Assembly (NCBI RefSeq): GCF_900176275.1
Contig: NZ_FWXD01000004.1
Coordinates: 62,001-126,000 of the forward strand
From: Andreprevotia lacus DSM 23236
GTDB taxonomy: Bacteria; Pseudomonadota; Gammaproteobacteria; Burkholderiales; Chitinibacteraceae
Length of the DNA: 64,000 bases
Direction of reading: 5' to 3'
This document shows positions 21,695 to 29,641 of this stretch, piece by piece; the first letter of the stretch is position 1, and every line of letters begins with the position of its first letter. The position numbers and the translations under genes are program-made. The notes under the pieces are model-generated. The model was not told where the DNA came from, ran no database searches, and worked only from the letters and a program-made list of their open reading frames with translations.

Positions 21695-23632
21695 CTAAAG
21701 ACGGAAACGGGCCACCAGCCCGCGCAACTGGTCGGCCAGCCGGCCCAGCTCGGATGCCACATCCTGCATGGCGTGAATGCGCTGGTCGGCTTGTGCTGCA
21801 CGGCTGGACAGCTGCTCGGCCCCGCCGGCCATGGCCTCGGTGGCGCGCGATTGCTCCAGCGCCGCATCGCGGATGTCATCAGTGGTGCGCGCCACCTGCT
21901 GCATCAGCCCCTGGATCGATTCGATCTCGCTGATCGCCTGGCCCATTTGCTGCACGCCGGCTTTAACCGCGCTGTCGGTCTGGTGCGCATGTGCGACGGC
22001 CGCACCCGATTCCTGGCGGATGGCCTGCACCATGTCGGCAATCTCCACCGTGGCCTGGCCGGTGCGCTCGGCCAGCTTGCGTACCTCGTCGGCCACCACG
22101 GCAAAGCCGCGCCCCTGCTCGCCGGCACGCGCGGCCTCGATGGCGGCATTGAGCGCCAGCAGATTGGTCTGGCCGGCAATCTCCTTGATCACGTCGGCAA
22201 TGGTGGCAATGGTTTCACTGCGCGCCTGCAGCCCGGTCATCACGCCGGACAATTCTTCTACTGATTGCGCCACCTGCTCGATCTCGCCCGCCACACGGCC
22301 GACCGATTGGGCACTGGTAGCCGATGCGCTGCTGGCCTGCGCCACGCTGTCCGACGCGTTCTGGCTGTTGTCGGCAATCACGCCGATTGAGACAGTGATT
22401 TCTTCGATGGTGGCTGCCGTGGTGCCGGCCATGTCGGCGTTGGCATGGGCATCGTCGGCCAGCCGCGCAGTCATGTCGTTGATGCTGGCCACGCTGGCGG
22501 TCAGTTGCGCAGTTTCCTCGCGCACGGTCAGGAACATGGTGCGTAACTGCGCCATGAAGGCGTTGAAACTGCGGCCGATATGGCCGATCTCGTCACCACG
22601 GCTTTCGTCCAGTCGCACGGTCAGGTCGCCCTGGCCGCTGGTCAGCGCCTGCATGGCATCGCGCAGCCGCGCCAGCGGGCGGGTGATGGTGCCCACCAGC
22701 GCAATCACCAGTGCCAGCGAGACCAGCAGCGCAATCACGTCCACCACCGCCAGCCACATCAGGTTGCGGTCCACCAGTGCGTTGATCTCGGCGCGCGGCA
22801 TTTCCACCAGCACAAACCAGCCGGCCAGCGGCAGATAACTGGACGCCACCACCATGGCGCCTTGCGGGCCATCATAGTGCGCCAGATTGAAGTCGCCCTG
22901 CTTGAGCAATTCCGGCGCGACGGTGGCCATGCCGGGCAGGCCGGCCAGGCCCACCTTGTCGTCCACTTTCACCAGCGATGCATCGCGGTGGATCTGGATT
23001 TGCCCGGACTGGTTCACCACGAACACCTGGCCCGACTTGCCTACCGTCATCTTGCGGATGCGGTCGGCCATGGCGGTTACATCCAGCCCCACGCTGGCAT
23101 TGGCGCGGTGGCCCTGGCCGTCATCCACCACATGGTTGATGAACATCATCACCGGCTTGCCGGGCTCGGTGCCCAGGTTGAAGTCGTAGCGTTTTCCGCT
23201 GTTCATGAAGGCATCAAACCAGCCATCGTGGGCGGGATCGAGCTTGCGCAGCAGGCCGCGCTCGTCATCGTAGTAATTGTGCGTGCCGGCGCTGACGAAG
23301 GAGACGATGGGGTAGCCGGTGGCCGCCTTGATCGACTTGGCGTATTTCTGCCAGGCAGCAATGCCGCTTTCCGGCTCGCCGGCGGCCAGCCAGTCCATCA
23401 GATAGGTGTTGGACGCCATGTCGGCTGCCACCTGCACCGGGCGCGACATCGACCGGTCCAGATCATTGCGGATCGCCGCCACGGTCTGGCGCAGCTCGCC
23501 CTGTTCCAGCCGCTCGGTCATGCTGGCGCGCAGCACCCCGCCCAGCACCAGCGCGGCAATCAATTGCGAGATGAACAGGATCAGCCCGACGCTGACCAGC
23601 AGTTTCCGTCGTATCGACCAGGTATTGAACAT
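21695..23632 (-). CDS. methyl-accepting chemotaxis protein with dCache-type sensor
   Basis: A 645-residue chemoreceptor. N-terminal transmembrane segment (about 10-33), a large periplasmic domain of the double-Cache kind (about 35-290, including [21 protein letters not shown] and [12 protein letters not shown]), a second transmembrane segment (about 295-318), HAMP domain, and a cytoplasmic coiled coil with the invariant tip [20 protein letters not shown] and [23 protein letters not shown] at 23632 was chosen over an upstream ATG at 23674. No C-terminal CheR-docking pentapeptide. It is followed after 8 bp by the solute-binding protein gene. Confidence 0.92.
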   Translation of the reverse strand: MFNTWSIRRKLLVSVGLILFISQLIAALVLGGVLRASMTERLEQGELRQTVAAIRNDLDRSMSRPVQVAADMASNTYLMDWLAAGEPESGIAAWQKYAKSIKAATGYPIVSFVSAGTHNYYDDERGLLRKLDPAHDGWFDAFMNSGKRYDFNLGTEPGKPVMMFINHVVDDGQGHRANASVGLDVTAMADRIRKMTVGKSGQVFVVNQSGQIQIHRDASLVKVDDKVGLAGLPGMATVAPELLKQGDFNLAHYDGPQGAMVVASSYLPLAGWFVLVEMPRAEINALVDRNLMWLAVVDVIALLVSLALVIALVGTITRPLARLRDAMQALTSGQGDLTVRLDESRGDEIGHIGRSFNAFMAQLRTMFLTVREETAQLTASVASINDMTARLADDAHANADMAGTTAATIEEITVSIGVIADNSQNASDSVAQASSASATSAQSVGRVAGEIEQVAQSVEELSGVMTGLQARSETIATIADVIKEIAGQTNLLALNAAIEAARAGEQGRGFAVVADEVRKLAERTGQATVEIADMVQAIRQESGAAVAHAHQTDSAVKAGVQQMGQAISEIESIQGLMQQVARTTDDIRDAALEQSRATEAMAGGAEQLSSRAAQADQRIHAMQDVASELGRLADQLRGLVARFRL

Positions 23633-23769
23633 GGCGTGTCCCGCAGCGCGGCCTGTCCGTGGCAATACCTTCAATCTAGCGCATTGCAGCGGTGCTGCCT
23701 GACGATGCGCAAGGACGCATCGGTTACCCCAAGAGCCGCTGGCAGGCTTGGGTTGGCGGCGCCAAAAAC

Positions 23770-23794
23770 AAGAACCCGGCAGGGCCGGGTTCTT
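23770..23794 (-). terminator. rho-independent terminator
   Basis: Perfect 11-bp stem (AAGAACCCGGC at 23770-23780 with GCCGGGTTCTT at 23784-23794), 3-base loop, followed on the minus strand by a run of five T. It lies beyond the stop codon of the 24112-24567 gene with the 23802-24071 element in between, so it probably ended that transcript before the element inserted. Confidence 0.75.
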
Positions 23795-23801
23795 GCTGTG
23801 T

Positions 23802-24071
23802 TAGGGCCTGTTAACACTTATTTCGCGCTTGCGCTGGGCCGCAAAGAGGTCAGCTACAAGGCACGCAACGCAGGCAATAACCGGTTATTGCCAAGGCGCG
23901 TAACGCCGTAGATGGCCTCTTTGCGGCCCAGCCCTGCGGGTTCGGGGGATTTCGGGCGGTTCGCTGCGTTGCAAACCGCTTGCGGTACCCGTACCGCGGC
24001 GCGTTCTGCGCCTTGCGCTCCATCCCGAACTACCCCGAACGCAAGCGTGAAATAAGTGTTAACAGGCCCTA
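23802..24071. mobile_element. MITE-like element with 32-bp terminal inverted repeats
   Basis: The left end (23802-23833, beginning TAGGGCCTGTTAACACTTAT) and right end (24040-24071) are reverse complements over 32 bases with one mismatch. Inside is a second pair of arms, CTGGGCCGCAAAGAGG (23834-23849) and its complement at 23918-23933, around a perfect 20-bp palindrome at 23873-23892 (GGCAATAACCGGTTATTGCC). The 270-bp unit has no coding capacity and would fold into nested hairpins. Size, terminal repeats and absence of a transposase fit a miniature inverted-repeat element. I could not confirm a target-site duplication. Confidence 0.7.
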
Positions 24072-24111
24072 GACCGCACGGCATGATGGCATGCCGTACC
24101 GGCGTGGCCGC

Positions 24112-24567
24112 TTACTCCGGCATGCGCGAGGAATGGTGGCTGGTAATCAGCCACTGCTTGCCGTTCCACTTGTAGGTGTAGGTGTAACGCGCCTTGACGA
24201 CGCTGCCATCCCCAAAGGTAAAGGTGTACAGGCCGGCATCGACGGCGGTGTTGCAGTCGATGAAGACCTTGCGGAAATCGATCTTGCCGGCCGGCTTCTT
24301 GGGCAGGAAATGCTCGAAGTAATCGAGCTTTTCCTCGCGCGTTACACGTGGCTGGTTGGATACGGTGGGCAGCAGGATGGAATCGGCCGCATAGTTGGCG
24401 ACGACCTTGGCCGGCTCGCCGGTTTGCAGCGAGGCATTCCAGCGGTCGAACAGGCCGGCGATCTCGCGCTCGGAGGTCTTGTGGCAGCTGGTGCCACGCG
24501 CCATGGCCTGCGGGGCTGCAGCCACGGCTGCGGCAGCGATGACGGCGGTGATCAGGATTTGTTTCAT
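24112..24567 (-). CDS. secreted CaMKII-association-domain-like protein (SnoaL fold)
   Basis: A 151-residue protein with a signal peptide (MKQILITAVIAAAAVAAAPQAMA). The mature part follows the calcium/calmodulin-dependent kinase II association domain pattern: EIAGLFDRWNASLQTGEPAKVVANYAADSILLPTVSNQPR, CNTAVDAGLYTFTF and ARYTYTYKWNGKQWLITSHHSSRMPE. Bacterial members are cone-shaped ligand-binding or oligomerising proteins without established activity. ATG at 24567 has an AGAGGGA ribosome site; the frame extends upstream to 24600 without support. The 3' side carries the MITE-like element and terminator. Confidence 0.85.
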   Translation of the reverse strand: MKQILITAVIAAAAVAAAPQAMARGTSCHKTSEREIAGLFDRWNASLQTGEPAKVVANYAADSILLPTVSNQPRVTREEKLDYFEHFLPKKPAGKIDFRKVFIDCNTAVDAGLYTFTFGDGSVVKARYTYTYKWNGKQWLITSHHSSRMPE

Positions 24568-24900
24568 GTATTCCCTCTGTTTGCTTTTGTGTTGACCCAT
24601 CCCGTCATGCGGGGTGGGTGCGTTGCCGCCTGGCTGTCAAAACCTGTCTGAATGTCCTGTCCGAGCTTGGGCGGCGCTGATGCACTGCGCAAATTCCATA
24701 TTCAATCTAGTCGATTCCGGTATTTGTGCCGGGCATCGTTGCGCCTGGTGGACCAACAGGCATTCAAGCCTGGAGTAACAAAAACGCAACACATTGATCT
24801 GTCATCTGATTGAAAAGTTGCATTCACAAATGTATACGTATTAACGCCAGCGTCATGCAACTGGGCAATCATGCAGGCCTCTTTCCCATGAGGTTCCGTC
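24568..24900. other. 333-bp divergent promoter region
   Basis: Separates the CaMKII-association-domain gene from the glycerophosphodiesterase gene. AT-rich from about 24690 to 24850. It holds the 24810-24838 promoter. A CTGTCAT heptamer at 24799-24805 resembles half of a Pho box but the second half is not conserved, so phosphate control is only a possibility. No further gene seen. Confidence 0.5.
24810..24838 (+). promoter_or_regulatory. sigma-70 type promoter of the glycerophosphodiesterase gene
   Basis: TTGAAA at 24810-24815 and TATACG at 24833-24838 are separated by 17 bases, the optimal spacing. The implied start site lies about 55 bases before the ATG at 24901. Confidence 0.55.
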
Positions 24901-26322
24901 ATGAGCATTTCGCACCCCGGTTTCAAACTGCGCCCGCTGGCGGCCATCGGCCTGCTGACCACCACCGTACTGCTGGCCGCTTGTGGCGGTGGCAGCGACA
25001 GCAGCACGTCGACGAACAACAACATTGCGCCGGCGCCGTTCAAGACACTGGACGGCAAGCAGCCACTGGTCATTGGTCATCGTGGCCTGCCGGGCCTGTA
25101 CCCGGAGGAAACCCAGCCGGCCTATGAAGGTGCTGCCGATGCCGGCGCCGATTCGCTCGAAGAAGACCTGCACCTGACCAAGGATTGCGTGCTGGTAGCG
25201 CGTCACAACCCGTGGTTGAGCGACAACACCAATATCCAGGATGTGGCCAAGACCAACCCGACCGTGGCCGCGCGCATGCGCACCGTGCCGGGTGTGCAGG
25301 TGCCGGTGAAGTATTCGCTGGCCACCTATGGTGGCCCGGCCACCTACCTGAGCGACCTGACCGATCCGAAAGACCCGAAATCGGTACTGAAGTCGCTGGT
25401 GGTGGATGGTGAAGACCATACCAAGGATTGGTCGATTACCGACTTCACCGTGGCCGAGCTCAAGGCCTGGATCGGCGGTACCACCTACGACGCACGCACC
25501 CTGCGCCCGAGCAACCTCAATGGTCTGTTCCCCGTGCTGACCATGCAGGAAATCATCAACATCGCCAAGGCGCGCAGCGCCACCAGTGGCCGTACCATTA
25601 CGGTCTACCCGGAAGCCAAGAACCCGTACTGGAACAATGCACAGGCGATTGCCAACGGTTGCGGCGGCGGCAGCACCCATCCGTTTGAAGACGCCATCGT
25701 CAAGCTGATCAACGACAACGGCATGAACAGCAAGACCGCGCCGATTCTGGTGCAGAGCTTTGACCCGGCCAGCTTGAAGTACATGCGCTCCATCGGCCTG
25801 AAGGCCCGCGTGGTGCAGCTGATTGACGGCAACGACGTCAACTACAAAACCGGTGAAATGATTTACCAGACCAATGACGAGTACACCTTTGTCGACGGCC
25901 GCCCGTACAGCTGGACCTTGGCTGGCGATGGCCGCTATTTCGGCGACATGCTGACCCCGGCTGGTCTGGCCGAGATCAAGACCTATGCCGACGGCATCGG
26001 CCCGTGGAAGCCGCAAGTGATGACGCTGACCGTCTCGCCGTGGAAGGACAAGAACGCCGACGGTACCGCCTACCCCGGCGCACTGGCCGACGTGACCTCG
26101 GCGGTGCCCAACAGCGTGATTGCCAACGCCCACGCGGCCGGCCTTTTCGTGCACGTGTACACCTTCCGCAACGAAGCCAAGTACCTGGCTGGCGTCTACA
26201 AGGGTGATCCGGTCAACGAATACCTGACCTTCTACCGTGCCGGCGTCGATGGCGTATTCACCGACTTCGCCAACACCGGCTTTGCTGCCCGTACTGCGTA
26301 CCTGAAGGAACTGGGCCGCTAA
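24901..26322 (+). CDS. glpQ: lipoprotein glycerophosphodiester phosphodiesterase
   Basis: Hydrolyses glycerophosphodiesters to an alcohol and glycerol 3-phosphate. The 473-residue product starts with a lipoprotein signal (lipobox LLAAC, Cys28) and a Ser/Thr/Asn linker, so it is membrane-anchored outside the cytoplasm. The GDPD active site is visible as IGHRGLPGLYPEET (His60, Arg61), DSLEEDLHLTKD (Glu88/Asp89 metal site) and VARHNP (His102); later elements include YPEAKNP and LVQSFDP. It is longer than E. coli GlpQ because of inserts around residues 115-200. Stands alone between its promoter and a strong terminator. Codon use is strongly biased, suggesting high expression. The symbol is by family analogy. 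Confidence 0.88.
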   Translation: MSISHPGFKLRPLAAIGLLTTTVLLAACGGGSDSSTSTNNNIAPAPFKTLDGKQPLVIGHRGLPGLYPEETQPAYEGAADAGADSLEEDLHLTKDCVLVARHNPWLSDNTNIQDVAKTNPTVAARMRTVPGVQVPVKYSLATYGGPATYLSDLTDPKDPKSVLKSLVVDGEDHTKDWSITDFTVAELKAWIGGTTYDARTLRPSNLNGLFPVLTMQEIINIAKARSATSGRTITVYPEAKNPYWNNAQAIANGCGGGSTHPFEDAIVKLINDNGMNSKTAPILVQSFDPASLKYMRSIGLKARVVQLIDGNDVNYKTGEMIYQTNDEYTFVDGRPYSWTLAGDGRYFGDMLTPAGLAEIKTYADGIGPWKPQVMTLTVSPWKDKNADGTAYPGALADVTSAVPNSVIANAHAAGLFVHVYTFRNEAKYLAGVYKGDPVNEYLTFYRAGVDGVFTDFANTGFAARTAYLKELGR

Positions 26323-26357
26323 GCGTCGGCTGTACCTTCGGTACGTCATGCGTGGCT

Positions 26358-26396
26358 AAAAGGCCAGTGCCCGGCATCGCCGGGTGCTGGCCTTTT
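26358..26396 (+). terminator. rho-independent terminator after the glycerophosphodiesterase gene
   Basis: Long stem AAAAGGCCAG (26358-26367) with CTGGCCTTTT (26387-26396), with an inner CCCGG/CCGGG pairing, ending in TTTT. It reads in both directions, so it may also end the opposing cheD transcript at 26449. Confidence 0.8.
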
Positions 26397-26448
26397 GTTG
26401 CCGGCTGAACTGCAGCGCTTGATTACCCCAGGCCAATGGGTTGCCGCG

Positions 26449-27048
26449 TCATGCCGAATCCGGCCTGCGGTCTGATTTGCGCCGTGCCGGGTGCGATAGT
26501 CCGGCGGGCAGATCGGTGCCATTGGGGGCATCGGGCAGGGGCTCGACGCGATAGACCAAGGCGTTGCCGCGAGCGGGAAAAAAATGCAGGCGGCGGGCGT
26601 GCTGGCCCAGCAGGTCCTGTGCAATGACGCGGATATGCTCATCGCGCAGAAAGGTGTGCACAAAGTCGGCATTGGCCTGGCCGATGCGCGCAGATGACAA
26701 GCCGCTCAAGACGTTGCCGGCGCCGCACAGCGTGGCCTGCAGTCGTTGCCGCCGGGCACCCAGCTCGAACAGCGCGCTCAGCAGCAGTGCCATTGCCCCG
26801 GTGCCAAAGCGGGCTGGCTCCATACGGGTATCGTGGCCCTTGCCGGGCAGGATGAAATGATTCATCCCGCCAACTCCGGCCTGCGGGTCATGCAGGCAGA
26901 CCGAAACGCAGGAGCCCAACACCGTTACCAGCATCAGGTCTTCATCGGTGGCGCAGTATTGCGCCGGCAACACCTTGATGGCATCGGTCTGGAAATGAGC
27001 ATCAAAATAGCGCTGCGGGCGCTGCTGCCTGCCGTAAAGGATGGTCAT
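26449..27048 (-). CDS. cheD: chemoreceptor glutamine deamidase CheD
   Basis: Deamidates glutamines of chemoreceptors and so tunes adaptation. The 199-residue protein has the catalytic motif TVLGSCVSVCLHDPQAGVGGMNHFILP: nucleophile Cys47, His64 seventeen residues later (same spacing as in Thermotoga CheD) and Thr42 nearby. The family's conserved CGAGNVL segment is present as TLCGAGNVLSGL, and IGQANADFVHTFL follows. The C-terminal 25 residues are a charged tail. It lies 42 bp downstream of a chemoreceptor gene on the same strand, presumably its substrate. Confidence 0.9.
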   Translation of the reverse strand: MTILYGRQQRPQRYFDAHFQTDAIKVLPAQYCATDEDLMLVTVLGSCVSVCLHDPQAGVGGMNHFILPGKGHDTRMEPARFGTGAMALLLSALFELGARRQRLQATLCGAGNVLSGLSSARIGQANADFVHTFLRDEHIRVIAQDLLGQHARRLHFFPARGNALVYRVEPLPDAPNGTDLPAGLSHPARRKSDRRPDSA

Positions 27049-27090
27049 GGCGGGTATGCCACGACAATCAGCGCAGCGTTGCCTGTGTTG

Positions 27091-28794
27091 CTAGCCATGT
27101 CGCTCATTGCCTGCCGATTGCCGCATATCGTTGCTGCTGCGGCTTGCGGACGAGAACAGCGGTGGTGGACGCCGGATATAGATGGGTGCTGGCGCAGGTG
27201 TGAAATCGCCGGGCGGAGCCAGGCTGGCCGGCCTCAGATCCGGCAGGTGAAAGCGGCTGACCGATTCGGTGAGCATGCGCGCCTGCTGTGCCAGTGATTC
27301 GCTGGCGGCCGCAATTTCCTCCACCAGCGAGGCGTTTTGCTGCGTTACTTCATCCATCTGGATTACAGAAGTATTGATCTGCTGAATGCCGTTGGCCTGC
27401 TCGTACGAGGCATCCGAAATATCGCTCATCAACTCGTTGACCTGATGGATGGAGCGAACGACGTCACCGATCGTCTTGCCAGCGGTATCTACCTGCCTGT
27501 TGCCTGCTTCCACCCGTTCGACCGATGCGCCGATCAGCCCCTTGATTTCCTTGGCAGCGGCAGCCGAGCGCTGCGCCAGCGTGCGTACTTCGCCGGCCAC
27601 CACGGCAAAGCCACGGCCTTGCTCACCGGCTCTTGCAGCCTCTACCGCTGCATTCAGCGCCAGGATATTGGTCTGAAAGGCAATGGTGTCGATCACACCG
27701 ATGATGTCGACGATCTTGCGCGAACTTTCGGTAATCGTCGCCATGGTGCTGACCACCTGGCGCATCATCTCGCCGCCATTACCGGCCACGCTCGAAGCCT
27801 GATCCGACACCGTGCGCCCCTGGCGGCTGCTCTCGGCATTTTGCTGAACCATGGTGGTGAGTTCTTCCATCGACGAAGCGGTTTCTTCCAGCGCACTCGC
27901 TTGTTGCTCGGTGCGGCGGGAGAGGTCGTTATTGCCCATGGCAATTTGCTGGGCGCCAACACTGATGGTCTCGGCGGACAGTTTGATTTGCGCAATCAGT
28001 TGCGCCAACTCGGATTGCATTTGCGACATATTGGCCAGCAGGCTGCTGTTGTCGCCTGGCTGCAATGCAATCGTGCTGCTGAAATCACCCAGTGCAATAC
28101 GTTGCACTACGGTCGAGGCATAGGCCGGCTCACCGCCAAGCTGTCGGGTAAGTGTGCGCGTGATGATGAAACCGATCAGCATGGCCAGCAATACCGCTGT
28201 CAGCCCGCCCAGCAACAGGAAGCCCTTGGTACGCTGCTCCAGCGTACTGACCTCTGCGGCCCGCACTACCAGCAATTGCATTTCGACATTGATGAAGTCA
28301 TCCACGGAGCGATAGACGTTGTCGAGCAGTTCGCGGTCTTCACCTTCGCCTATGCTGGCTGTCAATTGCTGCAGCTTGCGCGCATCGTTGCCGATGATGT
28401 TGCGCCGCTCCATCAGGGCCTGACGTGTGGTCACGAAACGATTTTCCAGCGTGGCCAGCAGCGCCAGTCTGTCCTGCTGAGCAGGGTTGTCGGCAGAAAG
28501 CGTCCTGGCCTTGGCCAGATGTGTCAGCATGTCGTCCCGGCCACGGCTAAAGCCTTCGGCAAAGCGGGCGTTGTGATTCAGCAGATAGCCGCGCACGCTG
28601 GATTGCATTCGCAGCGTGGCGGTGACGATTTCACGCCCTTCGCTGATGACCTCGTAGGTGTGCGTATTCCAGCGCACACTTTCCGACAGCTGTTGCACGT
28701 TGTAGTAGGCCAGCCCTACCAGCGTCAGCAGCAGGCCAATGACCAGGCTGAACCCCATTCCCAGCATGCCTGCAACGGTCAGCTTGTTTTTCAT
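27091..28794 (-). CDS. methyl-accepting chemotaxis protein with CHASE3-like sensor
   Basis: A 567-residue chemoreceptor of the Tsr/Tar size class. It has an N-terminal transmembrane segment (about 8-30), a four-helix periplasmic domain of CHASE3 type (about 31-185, with [13 protein letters not shown] and [14 protein letters not shown]), a second membrane segment (about 190-212), HAMP, and a signalling tip [45 protein letters not shown] proline-rich linker follows the coiled coil, but no NWETF-like docking motif is seen at the end (NERHG). Predicted to work with CheD encoded directly downstream. Confidence 0.92.
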   Translation of the reverse strand: MKNKLTVAGMLGMGFSLVIGLLLTLVGLAYYNVQQLSESVRWNTHTYEVISEGREIVTATLRMQSSVRGYLLNHNARFAEGFSRGRDDMLTHLAKARTLSADNPAQQDRLALLATLENRFVTTRQALMERRNIIGNDARKLQQLTASIGEGEDRELLDNVYRSVDDFINVEMQLLVVRAAEVSTLEQRTKGFLLLGGLTAVLLAMLIGFIITRTLTRQLGGEPAYASTVVQRIALGDFSSTIALQPGDNSSLLANMSQMQSELAQLIAQIKLSAETISVGAQQIAMGNNDLSRRTEQQASALEETASSMEELTTMVQQNAESSRQGRTVSDQASSVAGNGGEMMRQVVSTMATITESSRKIVDIIGVIDTIAFQTNILALNAAVEAARAGEQGRGFAVVAGEVRTLAQRSAAAAKEIKGLIGASVERVEAGNRQVDTAGKTIGDVVRSIHQVNELMSDISDASYEQANGIQQINTSVIQMDEVTQQNASLVEEIAAASESLAQQARMLTESVSRFHLPDLRPASLAPPGDFTPAPAPIYIRRPPPLFSSASRSSNDMRQSAGNERHG

Positions 28795-29125
28795 GCCCGA
28801 CTATCCTGCGAAAGCGGTGCAAATGGCTGGCGAAATGTGCATTGCATTCATACGCATCCCTGATTTCTTTCATTCATGGCGTGGAAGGTACGCGATTGCG
28901 CTCTGTCAACATAGCTCGCCATTGCGCCGATAACAGGCAAATTTGCGCGCCAGGATGGACGGCTGGCATGCACAGGGGCTGCGAGGCACAAACATCGACG
29001 CTACGGCAGCCTCAGCATGGGAGACAAACCATGACGATAGTGCTAATAGAAAATGATTGAAGCAGTTTGAATTTGTTGATTTGACGTAAGTATTTGCCGC
29101 GCGTTGCGGGTGGCAAGGGGGCGAC
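28795..29125. other. 331-bp divergent non-coding region
   Basis: Lies between the chemoreceptor (minus) and the MshEN gene (plus). The stretch 29030-29095 is AT-rich and contains a weak promoter-like pair TTGAAT (29067-29072) and TATTTG (29091-29096) with 18-base spacing toward the MshEN gene. No clear sigma-28 promoter for the chemoreceptor could be recognised. Confidence 0.4.
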
Positions 29126-29641
29126 GTGGCCAGAAAGATCAAGCTGCGCCTGGGTGAGCTGCTGGTCCAGCATCGGGTCATCTCGCCCGAGCAGCTCAAG
29201 CAGGCGCTGGAGGAGCAGCATGCCACCGGCCGGCGGCTGGGCAAGGTGCTGGCCGAGCGCGGCTTTGCCACCGAGCAGGACATCTGCCAGGCACTGGCGG
29301 TGCAGCTCAATATTCCCTTCATCAGCCTGCAGCATTTCACGCTGGACCCGCCGCTGGCCCGGCGCCTGCCCGAGCCGCTGGCCCGCCGCGCCCGTGCGCT
29401 GCCGCTGGAGGAGCGCGACGGGCAGCTGCTGGTGGCCATGTGCGACCCGAGCGCCTGTCGCAATTTGGCGCCGCTGCCCGGCAGTAGTGCAGGGCAGGGT
29501 GCCGGCCAGCCCTGCAGTGCGCAGCGGCAGCGCCTGCCGGGTGGCGGTCAGTTGGTCTGCAGCAGGTTCAGCTCGTGCTGGTGGAAGGCTTCCCTGACCT
29601 GGTGCTTGAGCTGCTCCGGTTGCCAGGGCTTGGTCAGGTAG
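29126..29641 (+). CDS. MshEN (GspE/PilB N-terminal) domain protein, truncated or stand-alone
   Basis: Starts at GTG 29126. Residues 6-68 contain the two tandem RLG...L..Q motifs of the MshEN domain (KLRLGELLVQHRVISPEQLKQALEEQ, then GRRLGKVLAERGFATEQDICQALAVQLNIP), the c-di-GMP-binding module at the N-terminus of type II secretion and type IV pilus ATPases. Homology continues to about residue 109 (LLVAMCDPS) and then stops: no ATPase domain follows. The remaining 60 residues are low in conservation and overlap the 3' end of the convergent LOV protein gene by 94 bases. Either a decayed pilus ATPase gene or a free c-di-GMP receptor domain. Confidence 0.6.
   Translation: MARKIKLRLGELLVQHRVISPEQLKQALEEQHATGRRLGKVLAERGFATEQDICQALAVQLNIPFISLQHFTLDPPLARRLPEPLARRARALPLEERDGQLLVAMCDPSACRNLAPLPGSSAGQGAGQPCSAQRQRLPGGGQLVCSRFSSCWWKASLTWCLSCSGCQGLVR

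Noticed and set aside
24799-24820. Pho box upstream of the glycerophosphodiesterase
   Set aside because: Only the first CTGTCAT half matches; the second half is poor, so phosphate control is not supported.
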